This document shows, in pieces, positions 1 to 9,670 of a stretch of DNA of 64,000 bases (positions are counted from its first letter, which is position 1; each line of letters begins with the position of its first letter). This DNA is from Dysgonomonas sp. BGC7 (GTDB lineage Bacteria; Bacteroidota; Bacteroidia; Bacteroidales; Dysgonomonadaceae), in NCBI RefSeq assembly GCF_001261735.1, contig NZ_CVRP01000006.1, positions 264,420-328,419 of the forward strand. Direction: 5' to 3'. The position numbers and the translations under genes were made by a program. Below the pieces are notes generated by a model. That model was given only the letters and a program-made list of their open reading frames with translations. It searched no databases and had not been told where the DNA came from.

Positions 1-67
1 ATAAGTTGCTGTTATCTCTGTTTTAAATTATTACCATAACAAAGGTGTCTCGTTTTATATGATTTTG

Positions 68-75
68 TATCTTTA
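68..75 (+). promoter_or_regulatory. Possible -7 promoter element for galE
   Basis: The octamer TATCTTTA lies 25 bases before the galE start and differs from the Bacteroidota -7 consensus TAnnTTTG only in the last base. No clear -33 TTTG is visible upstream, so the call rests on one element and on position. Confidence 0.4.
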
Positions 76-99
76 CCATCTAATATAAAAACTCTAAGA

Positions 100-1134
100 A
101 TGAAAGGGAAGATACTTGTAACAGGCGGTACCGGATATATCGGTTCGCACACTGTAGTCGAGTTGCAAAACGCAGGATATTCTGTAGTTGTTATCGACAA
201 TCTATCCAATTCGACCACCGATTCGCTTGATGGGGTGGAACGCATTACAGGCAAAAGACCTGTTTTTGAAGAATTGGATTGCAACGATCTGGATGGGCTC
301 AGAAAATTATTTCAAAAACATTCAGACATAAAAGGAATAATTCACTTTGCAGCAAGCAAAGCTGTGGGTGAATCGGTGCAAAAACCTCTTTTGTATTACC
401 GAAACAACCTAAATTCGCTTATCAATCTTCTTGATCTGATGCCCGAATTTGGTGTCAAAAATATTGTATTCTCTTCTTCGTGCACAGTGTATGGTGAACC
501 GGATAATAACCCGATAGACGAAACAGCTCCTGTAAAACCTGCAGAATCTCCTTACGGAAATACGAAACAAATCAATGAAGAGATCATTAAAGACTTTGTG
601 CGGTCGGGTGCAGATGTAAACAGTATAATTCTTCGCTATTTCAATCCTATAGGAGCGCATCCATCGGCAGAAATAGGGGAGCTTCCTAATGGAGTACCTC
701 AAAATCTTGTTCCTTATATTACACAGACAGCAATGGGCGTTCGTCAGGAACTGAGCGTGTTTGGCGATGACTACAACACTCCTGATGGTTCATGTATACG
801 TGACTTTATCAATGTAGTGGACTTGGCTAAAGCTCACGTTGTAGCTATCGATCGTATGCTAGGAGGTAAGTCTCTCGACAAAGTAGAGATCTTTAATCTA
901 GGAACCGGTCGGGGTGTTTCGGTACTTGAATTGATAAAAGTATTTGAAAAAGTATCGGGCACGAAGCTCAATTACAAGATCGTAGGCCGCAGAGAAGGAG
1001 ATATAGAGAAAATATGGGCAGAACCAAAACATGCCAATACTGTATTGGGTTGGACTGCAAAAGAAAATATAGATGATACAATGGCTTCTGCTTGGAAGTG
1101 GCAATTGAAACTCAGAGAAAAAGGCATAATGTAA
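100..1134 (+). CDS. galE: UDP-glucose 4-epimerase
   Basis: This cytoplasmic enzyme interconverts UDP-glucose and UDP-galactose in the Leloir pathway and supplies UDP-galactose for glycan synthesis. The 344 residues match the family's usual length. An N-terminal Rossmann fold is seen as TGGTGYIGSH (residues 8-17, NAD binding). The catalytic short-chain dehydrogenase elements are SSSCTVYG (125-132) and Y152-x3-K156. The ATG at 100 starts the protein immediately before the beta strand that leads into the glycine-rich loop, as expected. It appears monocistronic: a rho-independent terminator follows and polA has its own leader. The family assignment is secure. The substrate could extend to N-acetylated sugars, which the sequence alone does not settle. 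Confidence 0.95.
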   Translation: MKGKILVTGGTGYIGSHTVVELQNAGYSVVVIDNLSNSTTDSLDGVERITGKRPVFEELDCNDLDGLRKLFQKHSDIKGIIHFAASKAVGESVQKPLLYYRNNLNSLINLLDLMPEFGVKNIVFSSSCTVYGEPDNNPIDETAPVKPAESPYGNTKQINEEIIKDFVRSGADVNSIILRYFNPIGAHPSAEIGELPNGVPQNLVPYITQTAMGVRQELSVFGDDYNTPDGSCIRDFINVVDLAKAHVVAIDRMLGGKSLDKVEIFNLGTGRGVSVLELIKVFEKVSGTKLNYKIVGRREGDIEKIWAEPKHANTVLGWTAKENIDDTMASAWKWQLKLREKGIM

Positions 1135-1157
1135 TATTTCTTACATCTTATTATATT

Positions 1158-1189
1158 CGGGGATTCTGAAAAGAGTCCCCGTTTTTTTT
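1158..1189 (+). terminator. Rho-independent terminator after galE
   Basis: An inverted repeat CGGGGA / TCCCCG, extended by a G-T wobble and two more pairs, closes a short A-rich loop. It is followed directly by eight T residues, 24 bases after the galE stop codon. Confidence 0.88.
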
Positions 1190-1274
1190 GATAATAGGCA
1201 ATACTCGGCAGATGTTCACTCTTTGTAATTCTATGCTTTTTCCGTAACTTGCCAAACATTTTTAATTTATTCCG

Positions 1275-4070
1275 ATGAAACTATTCCTTTTAGACGCATA
1301 CGCATTAATATATCGGTCATATTATGCCTTTATCAAAAGCCCCAGAGTAAATTCAAAAGGTCAAAATACATCTGCTGTATTTGGTTTTGTAAACACCCTT
1401 GAGGAACTTTTACGAAAAGAAAATCCCACACATATTGCTGTTGCTTTCGACCCTCCCGGAGGTACATTCCGACACGATGCTTATGAAAAGTATAAGGCTC
1501 AAAGACAAGAAACCCCCGAAGATATACGGGCTTCGGTTCCTATTATAAAAGAAATAATAGCAGCATATAATATAAAAGAGCTGGAAGTTCCTTATTACGA
1601 GGCGGATGATGTAATCGGCACTGTTGCGAAAAAAGCAGAAAAAGAGAAGTTCGATGTGTACATGATGACTCCCGACAAGGATTACGGGCAGCTGACCAGC
1701 GACCATATATTTATGTATAAACCCAAGTTTATAGGTACGGGTTTCGACACATTGGATGCCAAAGCTATTATGGAAAAATATCAGCTTTCTTCTCCCGAGC
1801 AGATGATCGACTTATTGGGGCTTATGGGGGACGCATCCGACAATATACCGGGTTGTCCCGGGGTTGGGCCTAAAACCGCCCAAAAGTTATTGGAAGAATA
1901 CGGAACAATCGAAAAATTACTCGAAAATACGGAGAATATCAAAGGCTCACTTAAGCTTCGGCTCGAGGAAAATAAAGAACAAATAATTTTCTCTAAATTT
2001 TTAGCTACTATAAAGACAGATGTACCAATCGAATTTAATAAGGAAGAATACAAACGTCAGGAAATAAATGCTGAAAAAATAGCTACTCTGTTCGAAGAAC
2101 TCGAATTTCGTACCTTGATCAACCGTGTGTTGAAAAAAGACGGAGCTCCGGCAAATCCGGTGAGAGTAACAACAACCCATGAGGCGATACAAGGAGATTT
2201 GTTTGCAGAGTTACTTCCCCCTCAGCCTGATGCTACTGAGAATACAAATCACTATGGTTTGCAAGAGCTCAAAGATGTAGATCATACTTACTATCTGATC
2301 GACAAAGAAGAAGATATAGAAAGTCTGGTAGCTAAAATACTGAAAGAAAACTCTTGTTGCTTCGATACTGAGACCACCGGACTAGATCCTACTGCGAGCG
2401 AACTTGTAGGAATGTCATTCTCTTTCAAAGAAGGAGAAGCTTATTATGTACCTGTTCCTGCCGACTTTGATAAAGCAAAACAGATTGTAGAGCCTTTCCG
2501 TTCATTCTTCGAAAATGACAGTATTCAAAAGGTAGGACAGAATCTTAAATATGACATTATAGTTCTCAAAAAATATGGTATTGAGGTCAGAGGAAATCTT
2601 TTTGATACAATGATAGCGCATTACCTGATAAATCCTGAATTAAGGCATAATATGGACTATATGGCAGAAACCTATCTGAAGTATAAGACAATCCATATAG
2701 ATGAACTGATAGGGGCAAGGGGCAAAAACCAGTTGAATATGCGCAGTCTGCAACCCGAGCAAATAAAAGATTATGCTTGTGAAGATGCCGATGTAACACT
2801 CAAACTCAAGTCGATACTTGAAAAAGCCATTGAAAAGCAGGGATTGGAAAAACTTCTTTACGAAATAGAGTTGCCACTTGTCTATGTGCTTGCCGATATG
2901 GAATATACCGGTGTAGGGCTCGATACCGAGGCTCTTGCAGAATATTCAAAAACGCTGACGCGCGAGCTGCAAAGTATCGAAGCCGATATTTATAAAGAAG
3001 CCGGAACAGAATTAAATATCAACTCAGCAAAACAAGTAGGTGAAGTTCTTTTCGACAAACTAAAAATAGTAGATAAGCCGAAGAAGACCAAAACCGGGCA
3101 ATATGTCACTAGCGAGGAAACTTTGGAAAGCTTGAAAGAAGCACATCCTATTGTAGGTAAAATACTTGAATACAGAGGATTAAAAAAGTTGCTTAGTACC
3201 TATATAGATGCACTACCTCAACTGGTAAATCCGAAAGACAGAAAAGTGCATACTTCATACAATCAGACTGTTACTGCAACTGGTCGCTTAAGTTCGAGCA
3301 ACCCTAACTTGCAGAATATCCCGATAAGGGATGCTCAGGGAAAAGAAATACGCAAAGCGTTTATCGCTGATAAAGATTGTATTTTCTTTTCTGCCGACTA
3401 TTCTCAGATAGAACTTCGCATTATGGCACATCTGAGCAAAGACCCTAATATGGTAGATGCATTTAATAGTGGTGAAGACATTCATGCTGCAACAGCCGCT
3501 AAAATATATAAAGTGCCTATTGCCGAAGTAACCAGCGATATGCGCCGCAAGGCTAAAACTGCTAATTTTGGTATTATTTATGGTATTTCGGTATTTGGAC
3601 TTGCTGAGCGTCTGACTATACCTCGTGGAGAAGCAAAAGAGTTGATTGATGGCTATTTTGAAACATATCCTAAGGTAAAGGAATACATGGACAGAAGTAT
3701 ATCTGTGGCCAGAGAACATACCTATGTGGAAACTGTTTTTGGGAGAAAACGTTATCTGCCGGATATCAATTCCCGTAATACCACTGTGCGTGGCTATGCT
3801 GAGCGGAATGCTATAAACGCACCTATACAGGGGAGTGCAGCGGACATTATAAAAGTTGCAATGAATAGAATATTTGATCGTTTTCAACGGGAGAATGTGA
3901 AGTCGAAAATGATTTTACAGGTGCATGACGAGTTGAACTTTAATGTAGTTGCCAATGAGTTGGATAAAGTGCAAAAAATAGTGATAGAAGAAATGGAAGG
4001 TGCCTATAAACTCGTTGTTCCGTTAAAAGCCGATTGTGGAAAAGGTAAGAACTGGTTGGAAGCACACTAA
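1275..4070 (+). CDS. polA: DNA polymerase I
   Basis: DNA polymerase I performs gap filling, Okazaki-primer removal and repair synthesis. At 931 residues all three domains are present. The N-terminal 5'-3' exonuclease covers roughly residues 1-290 (FDPPGGTFRHDAYEKYKAQR region). The 3'-5' proofreading domain is at about 330-500 with DTETTG at 364-369 and YACEDADVT further on, so its acidic metal ligands are retained; many PolA proteins have lost them. The polymerase domain has motif A DYSQIELR (D708), motif B RRKAKTANFGIIYG and motif C QVHDE (882-886). The ATG at 1275 places the first exonuclease strand (LLDAYALIYRSYYA) at the N-terminus. It is flanked by a terminator upstream and seems to be a single-gene unit. 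Confidence 0.97.
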   Translation: MKLFLLDAYALIYRSYYAFIKSPRVNSKGQNTSAVFGFVNTLEELLRKENPTHIAVAFDPPGGTFRHDAYEKYKAQRQETPEDIRASVPIIKEIIAAYNIKELEVPYYEADDVIGTVAKKAEKEKFDVYMMTPDKDYGQLTSDHIFMYKPKFIGTGFDTLDAKAIMEKYQLSSPEQMIDLLGLMGDASDNIPGCPGVGPKTAQKLLEEYGTIEKLLENTENIKGSLKLRLEENKEQIIFSKFLATIKTDVPIEFNKEEYKRQEINAEKIATLFEELEFRTLINRVLKKDGAPANPVRVTTTHEAIQGDLFAELLPPQPDATENTNHYGLQELKDVDHTYYLIDKEEDIESLVAKILKENSCCFDTETTGLDPTASELVGMSFSFKEGEAYYVPVPADFDKAKQIVEPFRSFFENDSIQKVGQNLKYDIIVLKKYGIEVRGNLFDTMIAHYLINPELRHNMDYMAETYLKYKTIHIDELIGARGKNQLNMRSLQPEQIKDYACEDADVTLKLKSILEKAIEKQGLEKLLYEIELPLVYVLADMEYTGVGLDTEALAEYSKTLTRELQSIEADIYKEAGTELNINSAKQVGEVLFDKLKIVDKPKKTKTGQYVTSEETLESLKEAHPIVGKILEYRGLKKLLSTYIDALPQLVNPKDRKVHTSYNQTVTATGRLSSSNPNLQNIPIRDAQGKEIRKAFIADKDCIFFSADYSQIELRIMAHLSKDPNMVDAFNSGEDIHAATAAKIYKVPIAEVTSDMRRKAKTANFGIIYGISVFGLAERLTIPRGEAKELIDGYFETYPKVKEYMDRSISVAREHTYVETVFGRKRYLPDINSRNTTVRGYAERNAINAPIQGSAADIIKVAMNRIFDRFQRENVKSKMILQVHDELNFNVVANELDKVQKIVIEEMEGAYKLVVPLKADCGKGKNWLEAH

Positions 4071-4112
4071 CTTGTTCCTGCTAATCATCAATAACTGCTA
4101 TAATATAGAAAA

Positions 4113-4589
4113 ATGTATAAAAAACTCTTGTTGGTATTATTTTTCGTTATGACTTTGTTGGCTCATAGTCAAAACTACGAATTCAAGGATATTTATAGTT
4201 TGAAGGTAGAAGCACCTAAAACAATAAAAGGAAATGGTATTGGCATATTTACAATAAAAGCCAAACTTACAAATAATTCTAATGACAAAATAAAATTAAG
4301 AGAACCTGTCAGTATAGGGTGTGGCTGTTGCGGATGGGGAATCAGTATTACAAAAGATAGTATTCCTTATAATTTTTCTGCAGGATATGTGACAGCTTTA
4401 GGGCCCGAAGTAAATATACGAAAAGGAGAAAGCCACACATTTGTTATTCCTCTCAATATAAAGCACTGGTCTTTTCAAAATGAGGAGAGTATGGGTAAGG
4501 GGAAATATGATATTCAGTTGAATGTTATCTTGGAGAGGCCTAATGATAAAAAAGTAATAAGCGAAAAGGCAACAATTTGGGTTGAATAG
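4113..4589 (+). CDS. Small secreted protein of unknown function
   Basis: I do not recognise this 158-residue protein. It begins with a hydrophobic signal peptide ending near AHSQ (about residue 20), so it is probably exported to the periplasm or cell surface. The mature part alternates polar and hydrophobic residues like a small immunoglobulin-type beta sandwich. It contains an unusual cysteine cluster, GCGCCGW, near residue 71, which could bind a metal or form disulfides. The last strands end in KATIWVE, typical of such folds. It precedes the first of four tandem membrane-protein genes by 28 bases and is probably cotranscribed with them. Functional assignment is not possible from sequence. 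Confidence 0.75.
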   Translation: MYKKLLLVLFFVMTLLAHSQNYEFKDIYSLKVEAPKTIKGNGIGIFTIKAKLTNNSNDKIKLREPVSIGCGCCGWGISITKDSIPYNFSAGYVTALGPEVNIRKGESHTFVIPLNIKHWSFQNEESMGKGKYDIQLNVILERPNDKKVISEKATIWVE

Positions 4590-4617
4590 AGACTTAATAA
4601 AAGGATTACTTTGATAT

Positions 4618-6318
4618 ATGTACATGTTGACAATCTTACTGCAAAATAAGAAAAGCCAATACTGGATATTCCTTTCGGTTCTGGTTTTTCTTGCATTATT
4701 TATGATGTATTGCAATGGTTTGTCGTCTTCTTATTCAGGATTCGATTTTTTCTTTCATTTTCGCAGACTCGATGTGCTTATTGATGCTTTGAAACACGGA
4801 GAGTATATCTCATATATAGACTATAGTAATGTCGATGGATACGGGTATTTTACTAAAGGGTTCTACCCTGACTTCATTCTTGTTCCGTTTGCTGTTGTAG
4901 GCATATTCACCGGTACATATTTCGCTTATGACTTTATGATATTCAGTATGACTATCCTTTGTGGGATGTTTATGTATCATGCAGTTTGTGCAATCTATAA
5001 AAGCAGGTATGCAGCAGCTATAGCCTCTATTTTGTACACATTTGCTGTTTATCGGCTTTACGATATTTATCAGCGAGGGGCATTGTCAGAGGCATTATCT
5101 TTTACTTTCTTGCCTATCGTTTTTCTCGGATTGTATCACATAATAAAAGGAGATTACAAAAAGTGGTATATCCTTGCCATAGGTTATATCTTGTTGATAT
5201 ATACTCATGCCATAGCGTCAGTGTTGATGTTTGTAACTCTTCTGATTATTTCTATTGCGTACTGTAAATGTCTGACTCGTGAACCTAAACGCATTGGGTA
5301 TTTGTTCCTTGCTGGAGCGGTTACACTTGTGGGGGTATCATATTTTACTCTTCCTCTGCTAGAACAGCTGAATTCTAATTCGTTCTATCTCGATTCTCGT
5401 ACTCCGGGTGGAGGCGCAGGATATGGAAAAGTCGGTTTCGACGATCTGTTTTGGGGTTTTGTCAGTGGATTGGCATATCCCGATAAGTTGTGGTCGGGAA
5501 TAGGAATCATCCTTACTCTTGTTATATTTCTCCGATTATTTATAAGAAAGAAAAGAGACGAAGCCTTGAAAAGTATTGATACGGCTGTCATCATCGGTAT
5601 TTGCTTTATTATAGCTACTTCCAGAATATTTCCTTGGGGGCGTTTCCCGTTCAATATTCTTTCGTTTATACAGTATCCATGGAGATTATACGAATTTGTC
5701 AGCTTTTTCTTTGCAATAGCCGGAGGATACTATTTATCTTTGTTGCTCGTTAAGCACAAACAGAAACTTTTTGGTTTTATATTCATCATTTTGGCTACAC
5801 TGATTACAATATATATACACAGCGAGAATTTTAAAACTCTATTTCCATTAAAAGATAAGACAATAGCTGTTATCAGCGAAATACCTTCGTTTGATAACAG
5901 ATATCATACTATCGGAGGTGAATATTTTCCATCGAAACTACCTAATATAGAGTATGTCAGGGATAGAGGTGAGATTGTTGAGGTGAAAAACAATGAAACT
6001 AAGACATACAACCTGAAACGAGGAAACAGAGGCGAAACAGATGTGAATATTGTTATAAATCAGCCCGATACTGTAATATTACCTTTGCTCTATTACAAAG
6101 GCTATGAAGTGACACTAAACAGGAGTAATGTTCCATTTTTTGAGAACGAAAACGGACTGATTGCTGTGCCTGTCAATCAGTCGGGAAAGATAATGGCTTG
6201 GTATGCAGGAACAAATGTTCAGGAAATTAGTTTCTATATATCAATGGCCTGTATGATAGGTTTAATTATATTTGTTGCTCGATACAGCAGAAAACAAAAG
6301 AATGAACGCAATAGATAA
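4618..6318 (+). CDS. Polytopic membrane protein, tandem paralogue 1 (GT-C/PTPS-related type)
   Basis: This 566-residue protein has about ten or more membrane helices and a C-terminal soluble or periplasmic segment before a final helix. It resembles the large uncharacterised membrane family often labelled 6-pyruvoyl-tetrahydropterin synthase-related, which has a GT-C glycosyltransferase-like plan; this is recalled family knowledge, not a search result. The first periplasmic loop carries FDFFFHFRR (around residue 42), equivalent to the acidic-His motif of GT-C enzymes. Other shared blocks are DGYGYFTKGFYPD, RGALSEALSFTFLP and GDYKKWYILAIGY. The C-terminal part has PLLYYKGYEV. It is the first of four adjacent paralogues and overlaps the next by 17 bases. 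A lipid-linked-sugar transferase role is plausible but unproven. Confidence 0.8.
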   Translation: MYMLTILLQNKKSQYWIFLSVLVFLALFMMYCNGLSSSYSGFDFFFHFRRLDVLIDALKHGEYISYIDYSNVDGYGYFTKGFYPDFILVPFAVVGIFTGTYFAYDFMIFSMTILCGMFMYHAVCAIYKSRYAAAIASILYTFAVYRLYDIYQRGALSEALSFTFLPIVFLGLYHIIKGDYKKWYILAIGYILLIYTHAIASVLMFVTLLIISIAYCKCLTREPKRIGYLFLAGAVTLVGVSYFTLPLLEQLNSNSFYLDSRTPGGGAGYGKVGFDDLFWGFVSGLAYPDKLWSGIGIILTLVIFLRLFIRKKRDEALKSIDTAVIIGICFIIATSRIFPWGRFPFNILSFIQYPWRLYEFVSFFFAIAGGYYLSLLLVKHKQKLFGFIFIILATLITIYIHSENFKTLFPLKDKTIAVISEIPSFDNRYHTIGGEYFPSKLPNIEYVRDRGEIVEVKNNETKTYNLKRGNRGETDVNIVINQPDTVILPLLYYKGYEVTLNRSNVPFFENENGLIAVPVNQSGKIMAWYAGTNVQEISFYISMACMIGLIIFVARYSRKQKNERNR

Positions 6319-7987
6319 TCTTCTAAATAAGATAGCAGGGAAAAAAGAAAGCCATTTTTGGATTTTTCTTTTTGCCTTGATTATACTCACTGCGGCAATG
6401 ATAGCATTGTATCAGCCTCTTTGTCCGGGGCAGGATTTCTTTTTCCATTATCGTCGTTTTCAGGCATTGATGGATGCTCTCAAAACCAGCCCTTTTCTTA
6501 TTTATCTCGACTATTCGGCAATAAACGGTTATGGATACTTCGCTAAAGCATTTTATTCTGATGTAATTCTTATTCCTTTTGCAGCCATAGGAAATGCGAC
6601 TAATGCCGAATTTGGCTATTTGTCTATGATTTTTACGATGACTATCCTTTGTGGCATATTCACATACAAGGCTATCGATCGAATATATGACAGCTCTTTT
6701 GCCGCTTTCATCGGGGCTTTATTATTTACTTTCTGTATTTACAGGGTATTGGATGTATATCATCGTGCCGCATTAGGCGAAGCACTTTCTTTCACATTCA
6801 TTCCTTTGGTATTTTGGGGGCTTTATGAAATAATAAACGGCAATTACAAGAAATGGTATATCTTGGCAATAGGCTATAGTTTGCTCATTTTCACACATGT
6901 AATATCTTCGGTGTTGACATTTGTAACAATGCTTATACTGCTTGCCATCTACTACAAGCCTCTTATTAAAGAGCCTAAGCGAATATACTCTCTCCTTTTC
7001 GCCGGTTTGGCTACCCTTCTTATAGTCAGTTACTATCTGTTTCCGATGTTGGAGCAAATGTCATCGAATACCTTTTATTACAACGGACGAAACATGATGG
7101 CAAAAGCCGGAGATATGACTCTCGATTTTCACTGGATTATGTGGGGTATGTTTAGCGGTATTATTCACCCCAAACAATTATTCATTCCGGGAACGGGATT
7201 GTTGCTGACATGCGTTATTGCAATACGGATTTTTATAACAGATAAATCTTCCCGATTGAGAAGTGCAGATATAGGAGTTATCATAGGATTGATATTCATT
7301 CTTATGTGCACACCTATCATTCCGTGGAGTGTATTTCCGTTTAGTTTGCTCAATTTTATACAAATGCCTTGGCGTTTGTTTGAGTTTTCGAGCTACTTTT
7401 TTGCTGTTGCCGGAGGATATTATTTGTCTTTACTTGTGACTTCCAATAAGAGGCGAGTTGTCGTAGGTCTGATGGTTTTCATCTCTATTCTTATGGTATT
7501 GGTAAACGATAGTAAAATATATAAAGAGGTTAGATGCTACAATTCCATCGAGGGAAATATCCCATTGCCTCCAAACGGTTATCATATGGGTGGTCTGGAA
7601 TATTTACCGGCAAAGGTACCTTCTGCCGATTTTATTGAGCAGCGTGGAGACAGTATTGCTCGCCGACATTCGGAAACAAAAATATCACCTATCCTTCGCG
7701 AAAAGGGACTAAACACACTCGATATAGAAACTGTTCGACAAGAAGTACTAGAGCTTCCTCTCACTTATTATAAGGGGTATAAAGCTGAACTAAATGGAAA
7801 AGAGATAAGTGTTGCGCAAAGCGATAACGGATTGATACAAATAGAGCCTAAAGAGTCCGGTAAAATAAAAATATTCTACAATGGAACTACACTACAAGTC
7901 GTAAGCTGGTTTATTTCTCTTTTTGCAATTGTAGGCTTATGTATATACATTTTTATGTTGAACCGGAAGAATAAGCAAGATATCTGA
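6302..7987 (+). CDS. Polytopic membrane protein, tandem paralogue 2
   Basis: This is the second of four paralogues and shares the plan of its neighbours: an N-terminal helix, the loop motif QDFFFHYRR, the block NGYGYFAKAFYSD, RAALGEALSFTFIP, NYKKWYILAIGY, and the C-terminal LPLTYYKGYKAEL. I chose the ATG at 6302 (561 residues) because an earlier in-frame start at 6272 would add ten residues that overlap the previous gene more deeply and have no counterpart in the paralogues. The 17-base overlap with paralogue 1 suggests translational coupling. The conserved acidic and histidine residues of the first loop are intact. The function is inferred only as a GT-C-like membrane enzyme. Confidence 0.8.
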   Translation: MNAIDNLLNKIAGKKESHFWIFLFALIILTAAMIALYQPLCPGQDFFFHYRRFQALMDALKTSPFLIYLDYSAINGYGYFAKAFYSDVILIPFAAIGNATNAEFGYLSMIFTMTILCGIFTYKAIDRIYDSSFAAFIGALLFTFCIYRVLDVYHRAALGEALSFTFIPLVFWGLYEIINGNYKKWYILAIGYSLLIFTHVISSVLTFVTMLILLAIYYKPLIKEPKRIYSLLFAGLATLLIVSYYLFPMLEQMSSNTFYYNGRNMMAKAGDMTLDFHWIMWGMFSGIIHPKQLFIPGTGLLLTCVIAIRIFITDKSSRLRSADIGVIIGLIFILMCTPIIPWSVFPFSLLNFIQMPWRLFEFSSYFFAVAGGYYLSLLVTSNKRRVVVGLMVFISILMVLVNDSKIYKEVRCYNSIEGNIPLPPNGYHMGGLEYLPAKVPSADFIEQRGDSIARRHSETKISPILREKGLNTLDIETVRQEVLELPLTYYKGYKAELNGKEISVAQSDNGLIQIEPKESGKIKIFYNGTTLQVVSWFISLFAIVGLCIYIFMLNRKNKQDI

Positions 7988-7990
7988 TAA

Positions 7991-9670
7991 ATGACTCTGC
8001 AACCTCGAATATCAGTAAAAGATAAGAAGTATGATTGCCTCATATTTCTATTTGCCTTGACAGCCTTATCTTTATTTATGGTCTGTTGGTCGGGGCCAAT
8101 ATCGGAATACGCAGGGCACGATTATTATTTTAACACTATTAGATTTGGTGTATTGATCGACAATCTGAAATCGGGTACATATCCTATCTATATCGACAGC
8201 AATGCTCTCGATGGATACGGATATTTTACAAAAGCGTTTTATCCCGATCTCATTCTTTTACCTTTTGCCTTGCTTGGTATTCTTACAGGTGCGGGATTCG
8301 CATATTTAGCAATGATATTCTCTCTTACTATTCTGTGTGGCTTGTTTATGTACAAGGCAATGAATACAGTATTCGAAAGTTCGGTGGTTGCTACAATTGG
8401 GAGTATATTATATACATTCTCGGCATATCACCTTTTCGACTGGTACAACCGGGGTGCATTGGGCGAAGCCATATCTTTTACCTTTTTACCAATCATATTT
8501 CTGGGTTTATATCAGATTATAGTCGGAGATTACAAAAAATGGTATTTGCTTACTATCGGTTATAGTTTGCTTATATATACTCATCTGCTTTCCTCATTCA
8601 TTACTTTTATCACACTTGCCATCATCGTGCTGATGTGTATAAAACCTTTGCTAAAAGAACCGAAACGTATTGCTTATCTTTTATTAGCTGCTTTGGTTAC
8701 ACTACCATTGGTTGCCAGTTATTTGTTCCCGATGTTGGAGCAAATGGCATCAAATACATTCCATTACAGCCTGAAAGAAAACATCACAGGACAAACTAAG
8801 CTCGGCTTCGTTGATATGGCGTGGGGAAGCCTTAGCGGTATCTTTTATTCGAAGGAGAATAATCTTTGCGGAACAGGTCCTTTACTTATAATTGCCGTTA
8901 TATTGCGTCTGTTTGTTAAGTTTCCCAAAATACATATAAGAATTGCAGATTTGAGCCTATTCATCGGAGTTTTTTATATGATCTGTATTTCTTCTGTGTT
9001 TCCTTGGGGAAGGCTTCCTCTCGGTTTCATTCAGTTTCCTTGGCGATTGTACGAGTTTGTTACTTTCTTTTTTGCCATTGCAGGAGCATATTATGTTTTC
9101 TGTCTGTTGAGAACCCGCAAGCAATTCTATGTAATAGCATCTGTTGTAATAGTGTTTGCAGTAGTGACAATAGTAGTGAATAACAATAGTTATCAATATT
9201 GGCAATCGAAAACTAAAGCCGCAGCACCCGAATGGTTTACAGGAATACCTTCGGTAGAGAACGAGTATTATCAGGGCGGATTGGAATACCTACCTATCAG
9301 TGTACCTTCGTATCATTATATACATCAAAGAGGAGATAGTGTGAAATCTCAGCTAAGCACAACTGAAATAATCTCGACGAATAGAGATGGAGGTGTCATT
9401 AACATACAGTTGTCTTTGACATCAGCAGATAATATAGAATTGCCTCTTGTATATTATAAAGGATATAAAGCGATATTAAATACACGGAATGTGGAAGTAG
9501 GTGAGAGCAAATCTGGACTGGTAGAAGTCTCGGTAGCCGAATCGGGAAATCTGACTGTGTATTATGCTGATACTCTAGTGCAAAAATTTAGCTGGTACAT
9601 ATCTTTGGTTTCGATATTGCTTTTGATCGTATATATATGGTTTTATCGTAAAAAGAAAACTATTGAATAA
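7991..9670 (+). CDS. Polytopic membrane protein, tandem paralogue 3 (loop His replaced by Asn)
   Basis: This third paralogue has 559 residues and the same helix pattern and blocks: DGYGYFTKAFYPD, RGALGEAISFTFLP, DYKKWYLLTIGY and LPLVYYKGYKAIL. The first-loop motif reads HDYYFNTIRF, so the histidine that follows the aromatic pair in paralogues 1, 2 and 4 is an asparagine here (codon aac near 8132). If the loop forms an active site, this copy may have altered specificity or lost activity. It starts four bases after the stop of paralogue 2 and overlaps the next gene by eight bases. The exact reaction is unknown. Confidence 0.8.
   Translation: MTLQPRISVKDKKYDCLIFLFALTALSLFMVCWSGPISEYAGHDYYFNTIRFGVLIDNLKSGTYPIYIDSNALDGYGYFTKAFYPDLILLPFALLGILTGAGFAYLAMIFSLTILCGLFMYKAMNTVFESSVVATIGSILYTFSAYHLFDWYNRGALGEAISFTFLPIIFLGLYQIIVGDYKKWYLLTIGYSLLIYTHLLSSFITFITLAIIVLMCIKPLLKEPKRIAYLLLAALVTLPLVASYLFPMLEQMASNTFHYSLKENITGQTKLGFVDMAWGSLSGIFYSKENNLCGTGPLLIIAVILRLFVKFPKIHIRIADLSLFIGVFYMICISSVFPWGRLPLGFIQFPWRLYEFVTFFFAIAGAYYVFCLLRTRKQFYVIASVVIVFAVVTIVVNNNSYQYWQSKTKAAAPEWFTGIPSVENEYYQGGLEYLPISVPSYHYIHQRGDSVKSQLSTTEIISTNRDGGVINIQLSLTSADNIELPLVYYKGYKAILNTRNVEVGESKSGLVEVSVAESGNLTVYYADTLVQKFSWYISLVSILLLIVYIWFYRKKKTIE

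Noticed and set aside
46..55. Half of the hcp dyad (GTGTCTCGTTT) upstream of galE
   Set aside because: Only one half-site is present and the second arm is missing, so a shared regulator site is not supported.
3288..3887. A 199-codon open frame on the minus strand inside polA
   Set aside because: It is fully antisense to the conserved polymerase domain of polA, has no recognisable motif and no promoter, so it is a shadow frame.
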